Shown piece by piece: positions 49,696 through 58,969 of a stretch of DNA of 64,000 nt. Each line of letters starts with the position of its first letter. Position 1 is the stretch's first letter. The notes below the pieces were generated by a model that did not search any database, was not told the origin of the DNA, and saw nothing but the letters and a program-made list of their open reading frames with translations. Source of the stretch: Streptomyces sp. CB02923 (GTDB taxonomy: Bacteria > Actinomycetota > Actinomycetes > Streptomycetales > Streptomycetaceae); NCBI RefSeq assembly GCF_001905005.1, contig NZ_LWKZ01000025.1:744001-808000 (forward strand), read 5' to 3'. The position numbers were made by a program, and so were the translations under genes.

Positions 49696-50916
49696 GTGGC
49701 GTCCAACAGCCCTGCCGGCTCCGTCCCTGAGGTTCCTTTCGGTGCCGCATCCGGTGCCGTTTCCGGTGCCGCTTCTGGTGTTGCTTCAGGTGTCGCTTCC
49801 GGTGTCGGTGCGTTCGCCGCCGAGGACGGTGCGTCCGCCGGTCAGTCCGGTGCGTTCGGCACTGAGCCCGCTGCCTTTGCCGCCGAGCCCGCCCCCTTTG
49901 CCGCCGAGCCTGCTGCGTTCACCACCGAGCCCGCTGCGTTCGACACCGGCGCTTGGGAGGAGTGGAACCCCACCGAGGACGCCGTGCGGTCCGACGCCGT
50001 ACGGTCTGACTCCGTGCGGTCCGTACGCGGCAAGCACCGGGTGGCCGCCAAGCAGCGCGGCGGGCTCGCCCGCGGCGGCACGGTCCTGGGTGTCGGCGTG
50101 ATCGCGGCGGTCGGCGCGAGCGGCGTGGCCACCGCCGAGGAGATGCCACCGCCGGCGATATCCCTGCCGGACCTCGGCGGGATGGCCGACGACCTCGCGG
50201 CGGAACTGCCGGATGCCGAGTCGCTACCGGATGCCGAGTCCCTGTCGGACGCCGGGTCGCTACAGGTCTCCGGGTCGCTACCGGTCTCCGAGTCCGTACC
50301 GGTCTCCGAGTCCCTGGCAGGCAGCGGTGACCTGATAGCCGGCTCGGCGGATGCGTCGTCCGCGGATACGGCCGGGGCTATCGGTTCCGCCGGGGCTGCC
50401 AGTTCTGCCGGGGCTACTGGCTCCGCTGCGGCTGCCGGTTTCCCCGATGCGTCCCCCATGGCCGCGCCCCTCTCCCAGGCCGGTCTCACCCAGGCCGAGG
50501 CCGAGCGCCCCGCCGACCTCGCCCGCAGCTATGTCGCCCCCCTCACCACCTACACCCTCAGCACCGGATTCGGCCAGGCCGGCGACCGCTGGGCGGCCAA
50601 CCACTCGGGCCTGGACTTCGCCGCCCCCGCCGGCACCCCGGTCAAGGCCCTCCACGGCGGCACGATCACCCAGGCGGGCTGGGCCGGCCCGTACGGCTAC
50701 CGCGTCATTCTGACCCTGGACGACGGTACGGAACTGTGGTTCTGCCACCTGTCCTCCCTGGTACGCACCTCCGGCACGGTCGCCGCCGGCGATGTCATCG
50801 GCCGGGTGGGCGCCACCGGCAACGTCACCGGCCCGCACCTCCATCTGGAGGTACGTCCGGGCGGCACCCCGATCGACCCGAAGCCCTGGCTGCGCGACCA
50901 CGGGATCGCCGTCTGA
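49696..50916 (+). CDS. M23-family peptidoglycan endopeptidase
   Basis: A 406-residue cell-wall hydrolase. A long disordered N-terminus with EPAAFAAEPAPF-type repeats precedes a basic patch and a hydrophobic signal/anchor (VLGVGVIAAVGASGVATAEE, about 131-150). A Ser/Ala/Asp-rich spacer follows, then the M23 domain in the last 130 residues: the zinc ligand motif HSGLDF, CHLSS, and HLHLEV. This is the LytM family that cleaves peptidoglycan cross-bridges. The very long cytoplasmic-side extension before the signal is unusual. Expression is probably set by the upstream c-di-AMP riboswitch. GTG start at 49696. Confidence 0.9.
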   Translation: MASNSPAGSVPEVPFGAASGAVSGAASGVASGVASGVGAFAAEDGASAGQSGAFGTEPAAFAAEPAPFAAEPAAFTTEPAAFDTGAWEEWNPTEDAVRSDAVRSDSVRSVRGKHRVAAKQRGGLARGGTVLGVGVIAAVGASGVATAEEMPPPAISLPDLGGMADDLAAELPDAESLPDAESLSDAGSLQVSGSLPVSESVPVSESLAGSGDLIAGSADASSADTAGAIGSAGAASSAGATGSAAAAGFPDASPMAAPLSQAGLTQAEAERPADLARSYVAPLTTYTLSTGFGQAGDRWAANHSGLDFAAPAGTPVKALHGGTITQAGWAGPYGYRVILTLDDGTELWFCHLSSLVRTSGTVAAGDVIGRVGATGNVTGPHLHLEVRPGGTPIDPKPWLRDHGIAV

Positions 50917-51032
50917 GACCGTAAAAAAATCCTCTTAACCTGGGCATTTCCCCGCTTCGTGCGCGGTCCACCGGGCACTCGGGTGGATGCGCCGCCGGGG
51001 TGACCGGTCCCGGCCCGGTTCAGGAGGGTGCG

Positions 51033-52634
51033 ATGAGTCCGAACGACAAGGCGGGACACACGGCGGACGCGAAGCACGACGAAGCAGCCCCAACGCCCGG
51101 GTCCGCAAACTCCCACTCCGCCACCGGCCCCCGCACCTCCACCCCCTCCATCACCAGCAACCCCACCACCAGTACCTCCTCCGCCCCCTCCGCCCCCATC
51201 ACCACCGACGTCCCCGCCCGTCTCGACCGTCTCCCCTGGTCCCGCTGGCACTGGATGGTCGTCATCGGCCTCGGTACGGTGTGGATCCTCGACGGCCTGG
51301 AAGTCACCGTCGTCGGCAACATCGCCGGCCGCCTCTCCGAGCAGGGCAGCGGACTGCCGATCACGTCCGCCCAGGTCACCGGCATCGCCGCGGCCCTGTA
51401 CGTGGCCGGAGCCTGCCTCGGCGCGCTGTTCTTCGGGCGGCTCACCGACCTCTTCGGCCGCAAGAAGCTCTTCCTGATCACGCTGGCCGTCTACCTGGCC
51501 GCCACCGCCCTGACCGCGGTCTCCTTCTCCTCCTGGTGGTTCTTCCTCTTCCGCTTCCTGACCGGTTTCGGGATCGGCGGTGAGTACGCGGCGATCAACT
51601 CCGCCATCGACGAGCTGATCCCGTCCGCCTACCGGGGCCGCGTCGACCTCGTCATCAACGGCAGCTTCTGGCTCGGCGCGATCGGCGGTTCCCTGCTGTC
51701 CATCGTGATGCTGAACCCCGCGGTCTTCCCGCTGAACGTCGGCTGGCGGCTGACCTTCGCGCTCGGCGTCGTCCTCGGCCTGGTCGTCCTCCTCGTACGC
51801 CGCAATGTGCCCGAGAGTCCACGGTGGCTGTTCATCCACGGGCGGGGTGACGAGGCCGACGCACTCGTCTCCTCCATCGAGAAGCAGATCACCGAAGAGA
51901 AGGGCAGGCAGGGCAAGCCCCTCCCCGAGCCCGAGGGCAAGATCACCATCCACCCCCGGTCGAGCATCGGCTTCCTCGAAATCGCCCGTACCGTCTTCTC
52001 GCGCTACCGCCGCCGCGCCGTCCTCGGCCTCGCCCTCTTCATCGGCCAGGCGTTCCTCTACAACGCCGTCACCTTCGGCTTCGGCGCCATCCTGACGACC
52101 TTCTTCGACGTGTCGACGGCGCGCACCGGCTACTTCTTCGCCGTGATGGCGGCCGGGAACTTCCTGGGCCCGCTGCTCCTCGGCAAGCTCTTCGACACGG
52201 TCGGCCGCCGCATCATGATCTCCGGCACCTATCTGCTCTCCGGCGTACTCCTCTTCGCCACCGCCTGGCTCTTCTCCGCCGGCCACCTGACGGCCACCAC
52301 GCTCACCGCCTGCTGGTGCGTGGTCCTCTTCTTCGCCTCGGCCGGAGCCAGCAGCGCGTACCTGACCGTCTCGGAGATCTTCCCGATGGAGACCCGGGCC
52401 ATGGCCATCGCTTTCTTCTACGCGGTCGGTACGGCCGCGGGCGGCATCAGCGGCCCCCTGGTCTTCGCCGAACTGACAGAGTCCGGCGTGGCCGCCGACA
52501 CGGCACTCGCCTTCTGCATCGGTGCCGCACTGATGTGCCTGGCCGGCCTGACCGCCGCCTTCCTGGCCGTACGCGCCGAACGCCGCTCCCTGGAGAGCAT
52601 CGCCAGCCCCCTCTCGGCGACCCCCGAAGCCTGA
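51033..52634 (+). CDS. MFS transporter, sugar/metabolite porter type
   Basis: A 533-residue 12-helix major facilitator carrier. A Ser/Thr/Pro-rich cytoplasmic tail of about 70 residues precedes the first helix (WMVVIGLGTVWILDGLEVTVVG). Motif A is GRLTDLFGRKKLF. GIGGEYAAINSAIDELIPSAYRGRVD and VPESPRWLFIHGR are like the SP/metabolite-H+ symporter families. Substrate unknown. AGGAGGG precedes the ATG. It may be co-transcribed with the aldo/keto reductase 68 bp downstream. Confidence 0.88.
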   Translation: MSPNDKAGHTADAKHDEAAPTPGSANSHSATGPRTSTPSITSNPTTSTSSAPSAPITTDVPARLDRLPWSRWHWMVVIGLGTVWILDGLEVTVVGNIAGRLSEQGSGLPITSAQVTGIAAALYVAGACLGALFFGRLTDLFGRKKLFLITLAVYLAATALTAVSFSSWWFFLFRFLTGFGIGGEYAAINSAIDELIPSAYRGRVDLVINGSFWLGAIGGSLLSIVMLNPAVFPLNVGWRLTFALGVVLGLVVLLVRRNVPESPRWLFIHGRGDEADALVSSIEKQITEEKGRQGKPLPEPEGKITIHPRSSIGFLEIARTVFSRYRRRAVLGLALFIGQAFLYNAVTFGFGAILTTFFDVSTARTGYFFAVMAAGNFLGPLLLGKLFDTVGRRIMISGTYLLSGVLLFATAWLFSAGHLTATTLTACWCVVLFFASAGASSAYLTVSEIFPMETRAMAIAFFYAVGTAAGGISGPLVFAELTESGVAADTALAFCIGAALMCLAGLTAAFLAVRAERRSLESIASPLSATPEA

Positions 52635-52702
52635 CCCCTTTACCTCCCGTTTTCCCCTGCCGGGCCGCAACTTGGCCCCGATCCACCTAGGTTGGAAAGA
52701 TC

Positions 52703-53644
52703 ATGACTGCGACACAGAAGACCCTCGGCTCCCTGTCCGTCTCGCCCCTCTCCCTCGGCGGCAACGTCTTCGGCTGGACCGCGGACGAGCCCCAGTCCTT
52801 CGCCGTCCTGGACGCGTACGTCGCCGGCGGCGGCAACTTCGTCGACACCGCCGACGTCTACTCGGCCTGGGTGCCGGGCAACAAGGGCGGCGAATCCGAG
52901 ACCGTCCTCGGCAACTGGCTCGCCTCCCGCGGCAATCGCGACGACGTCGTCATCGCCACGAAGGTCGGCGCCCACCCCGACCTCAAGGGCCTCACCCCCG
53001 CCACCATCAAGGCCGCCGTCGACGCGTCCCTCACCCGCCTGCGCACCGACTACATCGACCTCTACTACACCCACTACGACGACGAGTCCCTCGACGTTTC
53101 CGACTTCCTCCCGGCCCTCGACGAACTGGTCAAGGCCGGCAAGGTCCGCGAGATCGCCGCCTCCAACATCTCGGCCCGGCGCCTGGAAGCGGCCCTGACC
53201 TTCTCCGCCGACGAGAACCTGGCCCGCTACGTCGCCGTACAGCCCCACTACAACCTGGTCTCCCGCGACACGTACGAAGGCGAACTGGCCGACACCGCCG
53301 CCCGCCACGGCCTCGCCGCCGTCCCGTACTACGCCCTCGCGTCGGGCTTCCTGACCGGCAAGTACCGCCCGGACAGCTCCGTGGACAGCGCCCGCACCGA
53401 GAAGGCCGCCCAGTACCTGGCCACCGACCGCGGCCGCAGGGTCCTCGCCGCCCTGGACACGGTGTCCGCCGCCCACCAGACCGAACACGCGACCGTGGCC
53501 CTCGCCTGGCTCGCCGCCCAGCCCACGGTCGCAGCCCCCATCGCCAGCGCCCGCACCCTCGACCAACTCCCCGCCCTCATGTCCGCCGCCGACCTCCACC
53601 TCACCCAGGACGACCTAACCCTCCTCAACGAGGCCTCGGCCTGA
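52703..53644 (+). CDS. Aldo/keto reductase
   Basis: A 313-residue NADPH-dependent (beta/alpha)8-barrel oxidoreductase. Catalytic residues are in the expected blocks: FVDTADVYSAW (Asp, Tyr), DDVVIATKVG (Lys) and DLYYTHYDDES (His). ALAWLAAQPTVAAPIASARTLDQL forms the cofactor-binding end. Substrate unknown. GGAAAG precedes the ATG. A very strong bidirectional terminator follows. Confidence 0.92.
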   Translation: MTATQKTLGSLSVSPLSLGGNVFGWTADEPQSFAVLDAYVAGGGNFVDTADVYSAWVPGNKGGESETVLGNWLASRGNRDDVVIATKVGAHPDLKGLTPATIKAAVDASLTRLRTDYIDLYYTHYDDESLDVSDFLPALDELVKAGKVREIAASNISARRLEAALTFSADENLARYVAVQPHYNLVSRDTYEGELADTAARHGLAAVPYYALASGFLTGKYRPDSSVDSARTEKAAQYLATDRGRRVLAALDTVSAAHQTEHATVALAWLAAQPTVAAPIASARTLDQLPALMSAADLHLTQDDLTLLNEASA

Positions 53645-53658
53645 CCGCCCCCAGCAAC

Positions 53659-53700
53659 GCGAAGGGCGGTGGCGTACCCCTGTACGCCACCGCCCTTCGC
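53659..53700. terminator. Bidirectional terminator
   Basis: A perfect 18-bp stem (53659-53676 with 53683-53700), 6-nt loop, between the convergent reductase and small membrane protein genes. Confidence 0.85.
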
Positions 53701-53719
53701 ACCGACTACCGGCACAGGC

Positions 53720-54025
53720 CTACTTACCGCGCCGATCAGCAACCACCCACGAAACCGCCCCCACAGCCCCCGCCACCGCAAACACCGACGGCCAGGCCCC
53801 GACCTTCTTAGCCAACGGATGCGACCCCGCAAACGCCGCCGCATAAGCCCCACTCAACGCCACAGCGGCCTTCCCCCCAGCCTTCCGCTCCCACTCCCGA
53901 GCCGCCAAAGCCCCCGCAGCCGCCAAAGCCACCCCACCAAGCGGCCGCTTCTTGGTCCAACGGGCTACGCCGTAGCCGCCTACGAGCCCAGTAGCAGCGA
54001 CCAACGCACTCGGCACCCGAGCCAT
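53720..54025 (-). CDS. Small Ala/Gly-rich membrane protein (101 aa)
   Basis: Several weakly hydrophobic helices with Gly and Ala (ALVAATGLVGGYGVARW, VALAAAGALAAREW, FAVAGAVGAVSWVVA) and basic ends (DRRGK). No family recognised. GGAGG lies 8 bp before the ATG at 54025, supporting a real gene. It stands alone between the terminator and the XRE/DUF397 block. Confidence 0.65.
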   Translation of the reverse strand: MARVPSALVAATGLVGGYGVARWTKKRPLGGVALAAAGALAAREWERKAGGKAAVALSGAYAAAFAGSHPLAKKVGAWPSVFAVAGAVGAVSWVVADRRGK

Positions 54026-54086
54026 GAGCATTACCTCCACGTCAGAGAAAACTCGATCAGCTCTTCGACCTTACGCCCAGGCTCAC

Positions 54087-54329
54087 TCAATCATTCGAAA
54101 CGGGTTGCAGTGACCAGTGCAGGTCACATCGCTGAACGGCTCGGACGAACTCCTGCCAGGCCGGCCAGGGGAAGCCAAGGACCGGCCCTCCGCTATGTTT
54201 TGAATCTCGTACCAGTATGGTGGCATCAGAATGCTTGGAGACCTCCAAGCATTCTCCTCCTGTGCCGTTGCTGTAACTGCTCTTCTGCCACCCGTGAGTG
54301 GTGGCTATCGGGTGAGGATTGCTGCTCAT
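54087..54329 (-). CDS. DUF397 domain protein
   Basis: An 80-residue protein with the DUF397 pattern WQKSSYSNGTGGECLEV...ILVRDSKHSGGPVLGFPWPAWQEFVRAV. In Streptomyces these small proteins are encoded after an XRE/DUF5753 regulator and act with it (the BldB/Scr2/WhiJ type of pair). Its ATG overlaps the regulator's stop by 4 nt. Confidence 0.93.
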   Translation of the reverse strand: MSSNPHPIATTHGWQKSSYSNGTGGECLEVSKHSDATILVRDSKHSGGPVLGFPWPAWQEFVRAVQRCDLHWSLQPVSND

Positions 54330-55174
54330 GGAGAGTACTCCTCCAGTACTTTTTTGATCACGGCGGTTGATCGAGCAGGGCTGGAAGCGATGGCTTGAAG
54401 GTTGTTGAAGGCCCTCGTGTACTGGGCTACCTCGTCCGGCGATTCCAGGTAGACGCCGTCCGTCAGGCCATCTCGATAAACCACATCTGGGTCTTCCTGC
54501 TCAGAGAAACCGAGCACGGTGAATGCTCCAGTCGCCGGGTACGTACCCGCGGTGAACGGCAAGACTTGCAAGGTCACGTTCTTCAGCGCCCCTACGTCGA
54601 GCATATGACCAAGCTGTTCCCGCATCAGGGCACAGTCACCGACCACGTGCCGGAGTACGCTCTCGTGAACGATGGTCCGCAGCTCAGGGGGCTCCGCACC
54701 GGTGAGGATCTGCTGCCGAGCCATCCGTACGTTCACTGCGCGATCAAGTGCCTCGGTGGTGTACTGGCCGGATGCCCGGTGTAGCTCAGCGGCATACGCG
54801 GCGGTCTGCATCAGTCCGGGCACGAACTCATTCTGGTACTGCCGAAGACTGCAAGCATCTTGCTCAAGGCCGATATATACGGAAAACCAAGGTGGCACGG
54901 CTGAGCCGTGGGCGTGCCACCAACCGCGCACCTTTGATTCCTTGGCCAAACGCTTGAGGAATTCGCGCAGTTCGTCGGTGGTCTCGTAGAAGCGACAGAG
55001 TGCATCCACGTCCGATGGCTGAACTCGGCCACTGCCAGTCTCTAGGCGGTTTACCTTTGAACCACTCCAGTCCAATTGTTGGCCCACCTGCTGGCAGGTG
55101 AGCTGATGCGACGCGCGAAGGTTCTTCAACTCGACGGCCAGTCGGCGGCGGCGCGCTGTCGGTGATCCGGGCAC
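54326..55174 (-). CDS. XRE-family regulator with DUF5753 domain
   Basis: A 282-residue regulator. Helix-turn-helix at about 8-62 (LKNLRASHQLTCQQVGQQLDWSGSKVNRLETG). The DUF5753 C-terminus has LEQDACSLRQYQNEFVPGLMQTAAYAAEL and LQVLPFTAGTYPATGAFTVLGF. This is the WhiJ/Scr1-like class, usually controlled by the partner DUF397 protein. GGGGAG precedes the GTG at 55174. Divergent from an ATP-binding protein gene across about 200 bp. Confidence 0.93.
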   Translation of the reverse strand: MPGSPTARRRRLAVELKNLRASHQLTCQQVGQQLDWSGSKVNRLETGSGRVQPSDVDALCRFYETTDELREFLKRLAKESKVRGWWHAHGSAVPPWFSVYIGLEQDACSLRQYQNEFVPGLMQTAAYAAELHRASGQYTTEALDRAVNVRMARQQILTGAEPPELRTIVHESVLRHVVGDCALMREQLGHMLDVGALKNVTLQVLPFTAGTYPATGAFTVLGFSEQEDPDVVYRDGLTDGVYLESPDEVAQYTRAFNNLQAIASSPARSTAVIKKVLEEYSP

Positions 55175-55376
55175 GGCAACTCCCCTGTAGTGACGGTGGG
55201 TCCGAGTCTTGCGGGCGGGGCCGACGGAGCCAATCACTCGTTGGAGCGAATCCCTCTGTGCACATTGCATGCCGGGATAGGCGCCTGTCACTCTCGCACG
55301 CAGAGCGACCAACCTCGCTCGGTGGTTGCTGATGGTGATCACTGAGTTGTGCGCTAACGCGAGGGAGCTGGATCTC

Positions 55377-56039
55377 ATGCACTCCTACCACTGCCTGCCA
55401 CAGCCTGACTGGTCGAGCGACTTCATCGCGAAGCCTGAAATGGTTCCTCACCTGAGACGGCTCACCCGTGCTCGGCTGGCAGCATGGGGGCTCGCTGATC
55501 TCGAAGACCGAGCTGAACTCTGTGTCAGTGAGCTGATCACCAACGTGATCGATCACGTCGGTTCAGAAACCCCGATCACCCTTACCGTCTCGCTGAGTGC
55601 TGCACAGCTGCGCATTGAGGTTCGAGACTCCCTGAGCACCGAACTCCCCGCTCTCCGCCCCTCCACGGCCCTCTCTGAAACTGGGCGCGGGCTCAGCCTC
55701 GTCGATGCCATGGCTGATCGATGGGGAGTCGTACCCATGTCCACGGGCAAGAGCACGTGGTGTGAGCTGTCCGTACTCGCTGCTACGCCACGGCGAGGCG
55801 CGTGCCGACCGCAGCTCCACAAGGCCGAGGCGCTACTGACTCTCTACGGCTGCGTGCCGACAAGCGGTACCGAGTTGAATGATCGTCTTCGCGTCACGAC
55901 ACGTGAAGAAGCAGCGACCGCACTGATTGCAGATCTCCTCTGGTGGCTCCGTGCCCAAGGCAGTGATCCAGAGAACGTCCTGGACCGGGCGCAGATGCAC
56001 TTCGAAGCTCAGTTGGGAGGCGTTGCTCAGTGGAACTGA
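55377..56039 (+). CDS. ATP-binding protein, RsbW-like fold with C-terminal extension
   Basis: A 220-residue protein. The HATPase_c_2 domain spans about 20-140: N box AELCVSELITNVIDHVG and GRGLSLVDAMADRWGV. An extra helical region of about 75 residues (ATALIADLLWWLRAQGSDPENVL) is not usual in single-domain members. GAGGGAG lies 9 bp before the ATG at 55377. The XRE/DUF397/ATP-binding trio is a common Streptomyces set whose members interact. It overlaps the next gene by 10 nt. Confidence 0.85.
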   Translation: MHSYHCLPQPDWSSDFIAKPEMVPHLRRLTRARLAAWGLADLEDRAELCVSELITNVIDHVGSETPITLTVSLSAAQLRIEVRDSLSTELPALRPSTALSETGRGLSLVDAMADRWGVVPMSTGKSTWCELSVLAATPRRGACRPQLHKAEALLTLYGCVPTSGTELNDRLRVTTREEAATALIADLLWWLRAQGSDPENVLDRAQMHFEAQLGGVAQWN

Positions 56040-56398
56040 CGGATGTCGTGGTCGCGAAGGTTGCCGCGGAGTACGGGTTGGACACGGAGGGGAGTTGTGA
56101 CGCTCTTGATGTTGAGCTCCTCGTCATGGCGGGGCGATCAGCTGGGCTGTTGGCAGGCGTCGTCCTGCACCCGCTGGTGCCGGCCGATGCCCGGGACGAG
56201 AGCTTCGTAGTCGCGGTGTGCATGGATCCGAAGGTGGCGGCAGTGTCGTTCCCCGTGCACGTACGAGAGGTGATCCCGCCTCACCGCACCAGCGTCCCGA
56301 GAGCGCTTCGCTACACCCTCGGGAGGATCGGGCAGATCGCGGATCAGGTTGTGGCAGAACATGCCCGGTGGAGTGGTCGCGTCGCGGAGCCGAGGTAA
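56030..56398 (+). CDS. Hypothetical protein (122 aa)
   Basis: Not recognised. MELTDVVVAKVAAEYGLDTEGSCDALDVELLVMAGRSAGLLAGVVLHPLVPADARDESFVVAVCMDPK... looks like a small alpha/beta cytoplasmic protein. It starts with GTG inside the end of the ATP-binding gene (10-nt overlap, GGGAGG upstream), so it is translationally coupled to it. Confidence 0.6.
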   Translation: MELTDVVVAKVAAEYGLDTEGSCDALDVELLVMAGRSAGLLAGVVLHPLVPADARDESFVVAVCMDPKVAAVSFPVHVREVIPPHRTSVPRALRYTLGRIGQIADQVVAEHARWSGRVAEPR

Positions 56399-56478
56399 GG
56401 CTGGCGCCGGGATGTGTGGGTGGACACACTGTCGCCCACTTGAGTGCCTTGGACACTCCCAGTTGACATCATCTGTGG

Positions 56479-57465
56479 ATGGCGAAGGCGAACCCTGCAT
56501 ACTTTGGTCACCCTCCGAACGTCGTTGAGGGACAGCACTTCCAGCGGCATACGGAGCTGCATGCCGCTGGAGTGCACCGCCGCCCTGGACTGGGGATCTC
56601 CGGCACGGCTAAGGGGGGCGTCGACTCCATCGTTCTCTCAGGTGGCTACATCGATGATGTGTATGGGGATGCAGAGATCATCTATACCGGCGAAGGCGGG
56701 CGCGACAGGGACACGGGGTGCCTCGTAGCCGACCAGACCATGGACTCATCTGGGAACGCAGGTCTACTGCTGAATGAGGCGCTCGGATACCCGGTTCGGG
56801 TGGTTCGCGGGTTGGGGATCAAGGGGCGCAAGAGGCGTCGCGCGACCGAGGGGTACGAATATCGCGGCCTCTACCGAGTGGCGGATCACTGGATGACCGT
56901 AGGGAAGGAAGGCTTCCGGATCTGCCAGTTCCAGTTGCTGAAACTTGGTCCTGGCGAAGAAGCACAGCCACGGCCCGTAGACCCCATTGAAGGCCAGACG
57001 ACGAGCCTTGAGGAACAGGTGCGTCGGCTGGTCGCGCGTGAAGAACGCATCCGTGACTCGAAGGTCGTCGCAACCGTCAAGAAGATGTATGACAACACGT
57101 GTCAGGTCTGCGGGACCCGGCTGGTGGTGTCGCCTGGAGGCAACGCGTACAGCGAGGCCGCACACATCCATGCGCTAGGGAAGCCGCATCATGGTCCCGA
57201 CCTGGTCGGGAACGTGCTGTGCCTGTGCCCTAACTGTCACGTGCTCTTCGATCGCGGTGCGCTTCAACTTACTGATGATTTCGACATCATCGATGGCCTC
57301 ACCCGGAAGTTCGTTCGTGCCTTGCACCGGGAGCAGGAACACCAGCTCGGGGTGGAGTACGTGCGCCAGCACAGGGAGCGGTGGGCCAACCGGGAGGAGG
57401 AGGCGGAGGCCCTGGAGAGAGCTATGGCGGACGCCCCTGATGGGCAGGCCGAGCTTTCGCTCTGA
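56479..57465 (+). CDS. SRA-HNH endonuclease (modified-DNA restriction type)
   Basis: A 328-residue protein in two parts. Residues about 1-165 are an SRA/YDG modified-base reader (AYFGHPPNVVEGQHF, ELHAAGVHRR, SIVLSGGYIDDVYGDAEIIYTGEGGRD, GYEYRGLYRVADHWMTVGKEGF). Residues about 200-265 are an HNH nuclease with CQVCG, AAHIHALG, GNVLCLCPNCHVLFDRG (Cys208/211, His229, Asn245, Cys250/253). SRA-HNH proteins are known modification-dependent (type IV-like) restriction enzymes cutting DNA with 5-methyl- or hydroxymethyl-cytosine. The ATG at 56479 lacks a good ribosome site, so the exact start is uncertain. Confidence 0.88.
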   Translation: MAKANPAYFGHPPNVVEGQHFQRHTELHAAGVHRRPGLGISGTAKGGVDSIVLSGGYIDDVYGDAEIIYTGEGGRDRDTGCLVADQTMDSSGNAGLLLNEALGYPVRVVRGLGIKGRKRRRATEGYEYRGLYRVADHWMTVGKEGFRICQFQLLKLGPGEEAQPRPVDPIEGQTTSLEEQVRRLVAREERIRDSKVVATVKKMYDNTCQVCGTRLVVSPGGNAYSEAAHIHALGKPHHGPDLVGNVLCLCPNCHVLFDRGALQLTDDFDIIDGLTRKFVRALHREQEHQLGVEYVRQHRERWANREEEAEALERAMADAPDGQAELSL

Positions 57466-57528
57466 AGTGCCTTTTACTGCGCTGTAAGGAAGCGATGACA
57501 CAGCGGGCATCAGCACCCGCTGGCGGGG

Positions 57529-58941
57529 CTAGGCGTTGGGTGGCGCTTCGCCGTCCGACGGTCGGGGGCCACTGGCACCGGTGTCGTAGTGGGGCGTGGA
57601 CGGAGTGTGCACTCTGGAGCGCGCCCTGCTGCGCGGTGGGTACGGAGGCGTGTACGCCGGCTGGTGCGTCGTATGCAGTGCCTGTAGCAGGGCCGGGTGG
57701 GCCAGGGGTTTGTGGTGCCACAGGTGGTGGAGGAGAGCCTGTTCCTGGGTGGGGAAGTTGGGGGTGGGGCCGGTGCGGTGGGCGCGGCGGCGGAGGAAGG
57801 CGAGGGAGGTGGCTACGGCGGCGTATTCCGTTACGGCGCGGGCGGCGGCGGGGCCGTGGGTGCGGCGGGCGATGTCGCGGGCCACCGAGCGGGTCTTGAG
57901 GGAGGACAGGGAGATCGGTTCGGTGGGGGAGAGCCAGCCGGTGGTGACGTACGGGGGGAGGTAGGTGCGCAGGGCGAGGAGCTCGCGGTGGCGGGCCCAG
58001 ACGGCGAGCCAGGTCAGGGCCGCGAAGACGGGCAGCATGAAGAGGCCGTAGACGGTGAGGAAGCCGTGGTCGCCGAGGGTGGTGGCGGCGTTCCAGATGG
58101 AGTGCAGGAGGACGGCGGTGGCCAGGCCGACGAAGGGCAGGGCCAGGCGCAGCGGCCGGCGGTGGGGGTAGCTGGTGGCGGCTATGCCGAAGGCCAGGCC
58201 GGTGAGCATGGTGAAGAGCGGGTGGGCGAACGGCGACATGATGATGCGTACGAAGAACGTGCCCGCGGTGAGGGAGTCGAGCCCGGTGTGGCCGAGGGAC
58301 TGGTCCTGGCCGAAGGCGTTGCCCAGGTAGAGCACGTTCTCGGTGAAGGCGAAGCCGGTGGCGGTGATGCCGGCCAGGACGAGGCCGTCCGTGATGCCGT
58401 CGAAGTTCTGGCGCCGGAAGAGGAAGAGGAGGACGACGGCGGCGGCCTTGACGCTCTCCTCGATGACCGGCGCGAAGACGGTCGCGCCCCAGGTCTGCGC
58501 GTCGTCGGGGGAGAGGGTGGAGAGGTTGTTCTCCAGCCAGTTCGTGGCGAAGCCGTTGGCCAGGATCGCTACGAGGGTGGCGGCGCAGGCGCCCCAGGCG
58601 AAGGCGAAGGCGAGGTTGCGGCGCGGTTCGGGGTCTATGCGGTCCAGCCAGCAGAAGCCGGCGATGAGGACGGGTACGGGGAAGACGGCCAGGCCGAGGC
58701 CGACGAGGAAGCCCTGCGTACCGGTCTGCTGGCGGACCATCGCCAGGATGATCACGCCGGAGAGGGCGAGGAGGGAGAAGAGGGCGATGGCACGTGCTGT
58801 CCTGCTGTGCCAGAGCGCCGGTCGGCGGCGGGGTGTGTATTGCCACTGGGCCGCCGCGGTCGACGCGGCGGTGGCGGCGTAGCGCGGGTCGGGCGCGTAC
58901 GCCGGTTTCGGCGGAAGCGGAGGCGGCTGCGGCGGATTCAC
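57529..58941 (-). CDS. prsW: PrsW-family intramembrane metalloprotease
   Basis: A 470-residue polytopic membrane protein. A Pro-rich cytoplasmic N-terminus is followed by about eight to nine helices. Family motifs: the EE pair at 161-162 in APVIEESVKAA, FDGITDGLVLAG, FTENVLYLGNAF, and later FAHPLFTMLTG and LLHSIWNAA with the metal-ligand His residues. PrsW in Bacillus makes a site-1 cut in the anti-sigma RsiW. The target here is unknown. The Pro/His/Ser-rich cytoplasmic C-terminus is long. GTG at 58941 is 28 bp after the trmB stop, so lhgO-trmB-prsW form one operon. Confidence 0.88.
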   Translation of the reverse strand: MNPPQPPPLPPKPAYAPDPRYAATAASTAAAQWQYTPRRRPALWHSRTARAIALFSLLALSGVIILAMVRQQTGTQGFLVGLGLAVFPVPVLIAGFCWLDRIDPEPRRNLAFAFAWGACAATLVAILANGFATNWLENNLSTLSPDDAQTWGATVFAPVIEESVKAAAVVLLFLFRRQNFDGITDGLVLAGITATGFAFTENVLYLGNAFGQDQSLGHTGLDSLTAGTFFVRIIMSPFAHPLFTMLTGLAFGIAATSYPHRRPLRLALPFVGLATAVLLHSIWNAATTLGDHGFLTVYGLFMLPVFAALTWLAVWARHRELLALRTYLPPYVTTGWLSPTEPISLSSLKTRSVARDIARRTHGPAAARAVTEYAAVATSLAFLRRRAHRTGPTPNFPTQEQALLHHLWHHKPLAHPALLQALHTTHQPAYTPPYPPRSRARSRVHTPSTPHYDTGASGPRPSDGEAPPNA

Positions 58942-58969
58942 CCATCGACCCTAACCACCGTGGGGCGGA

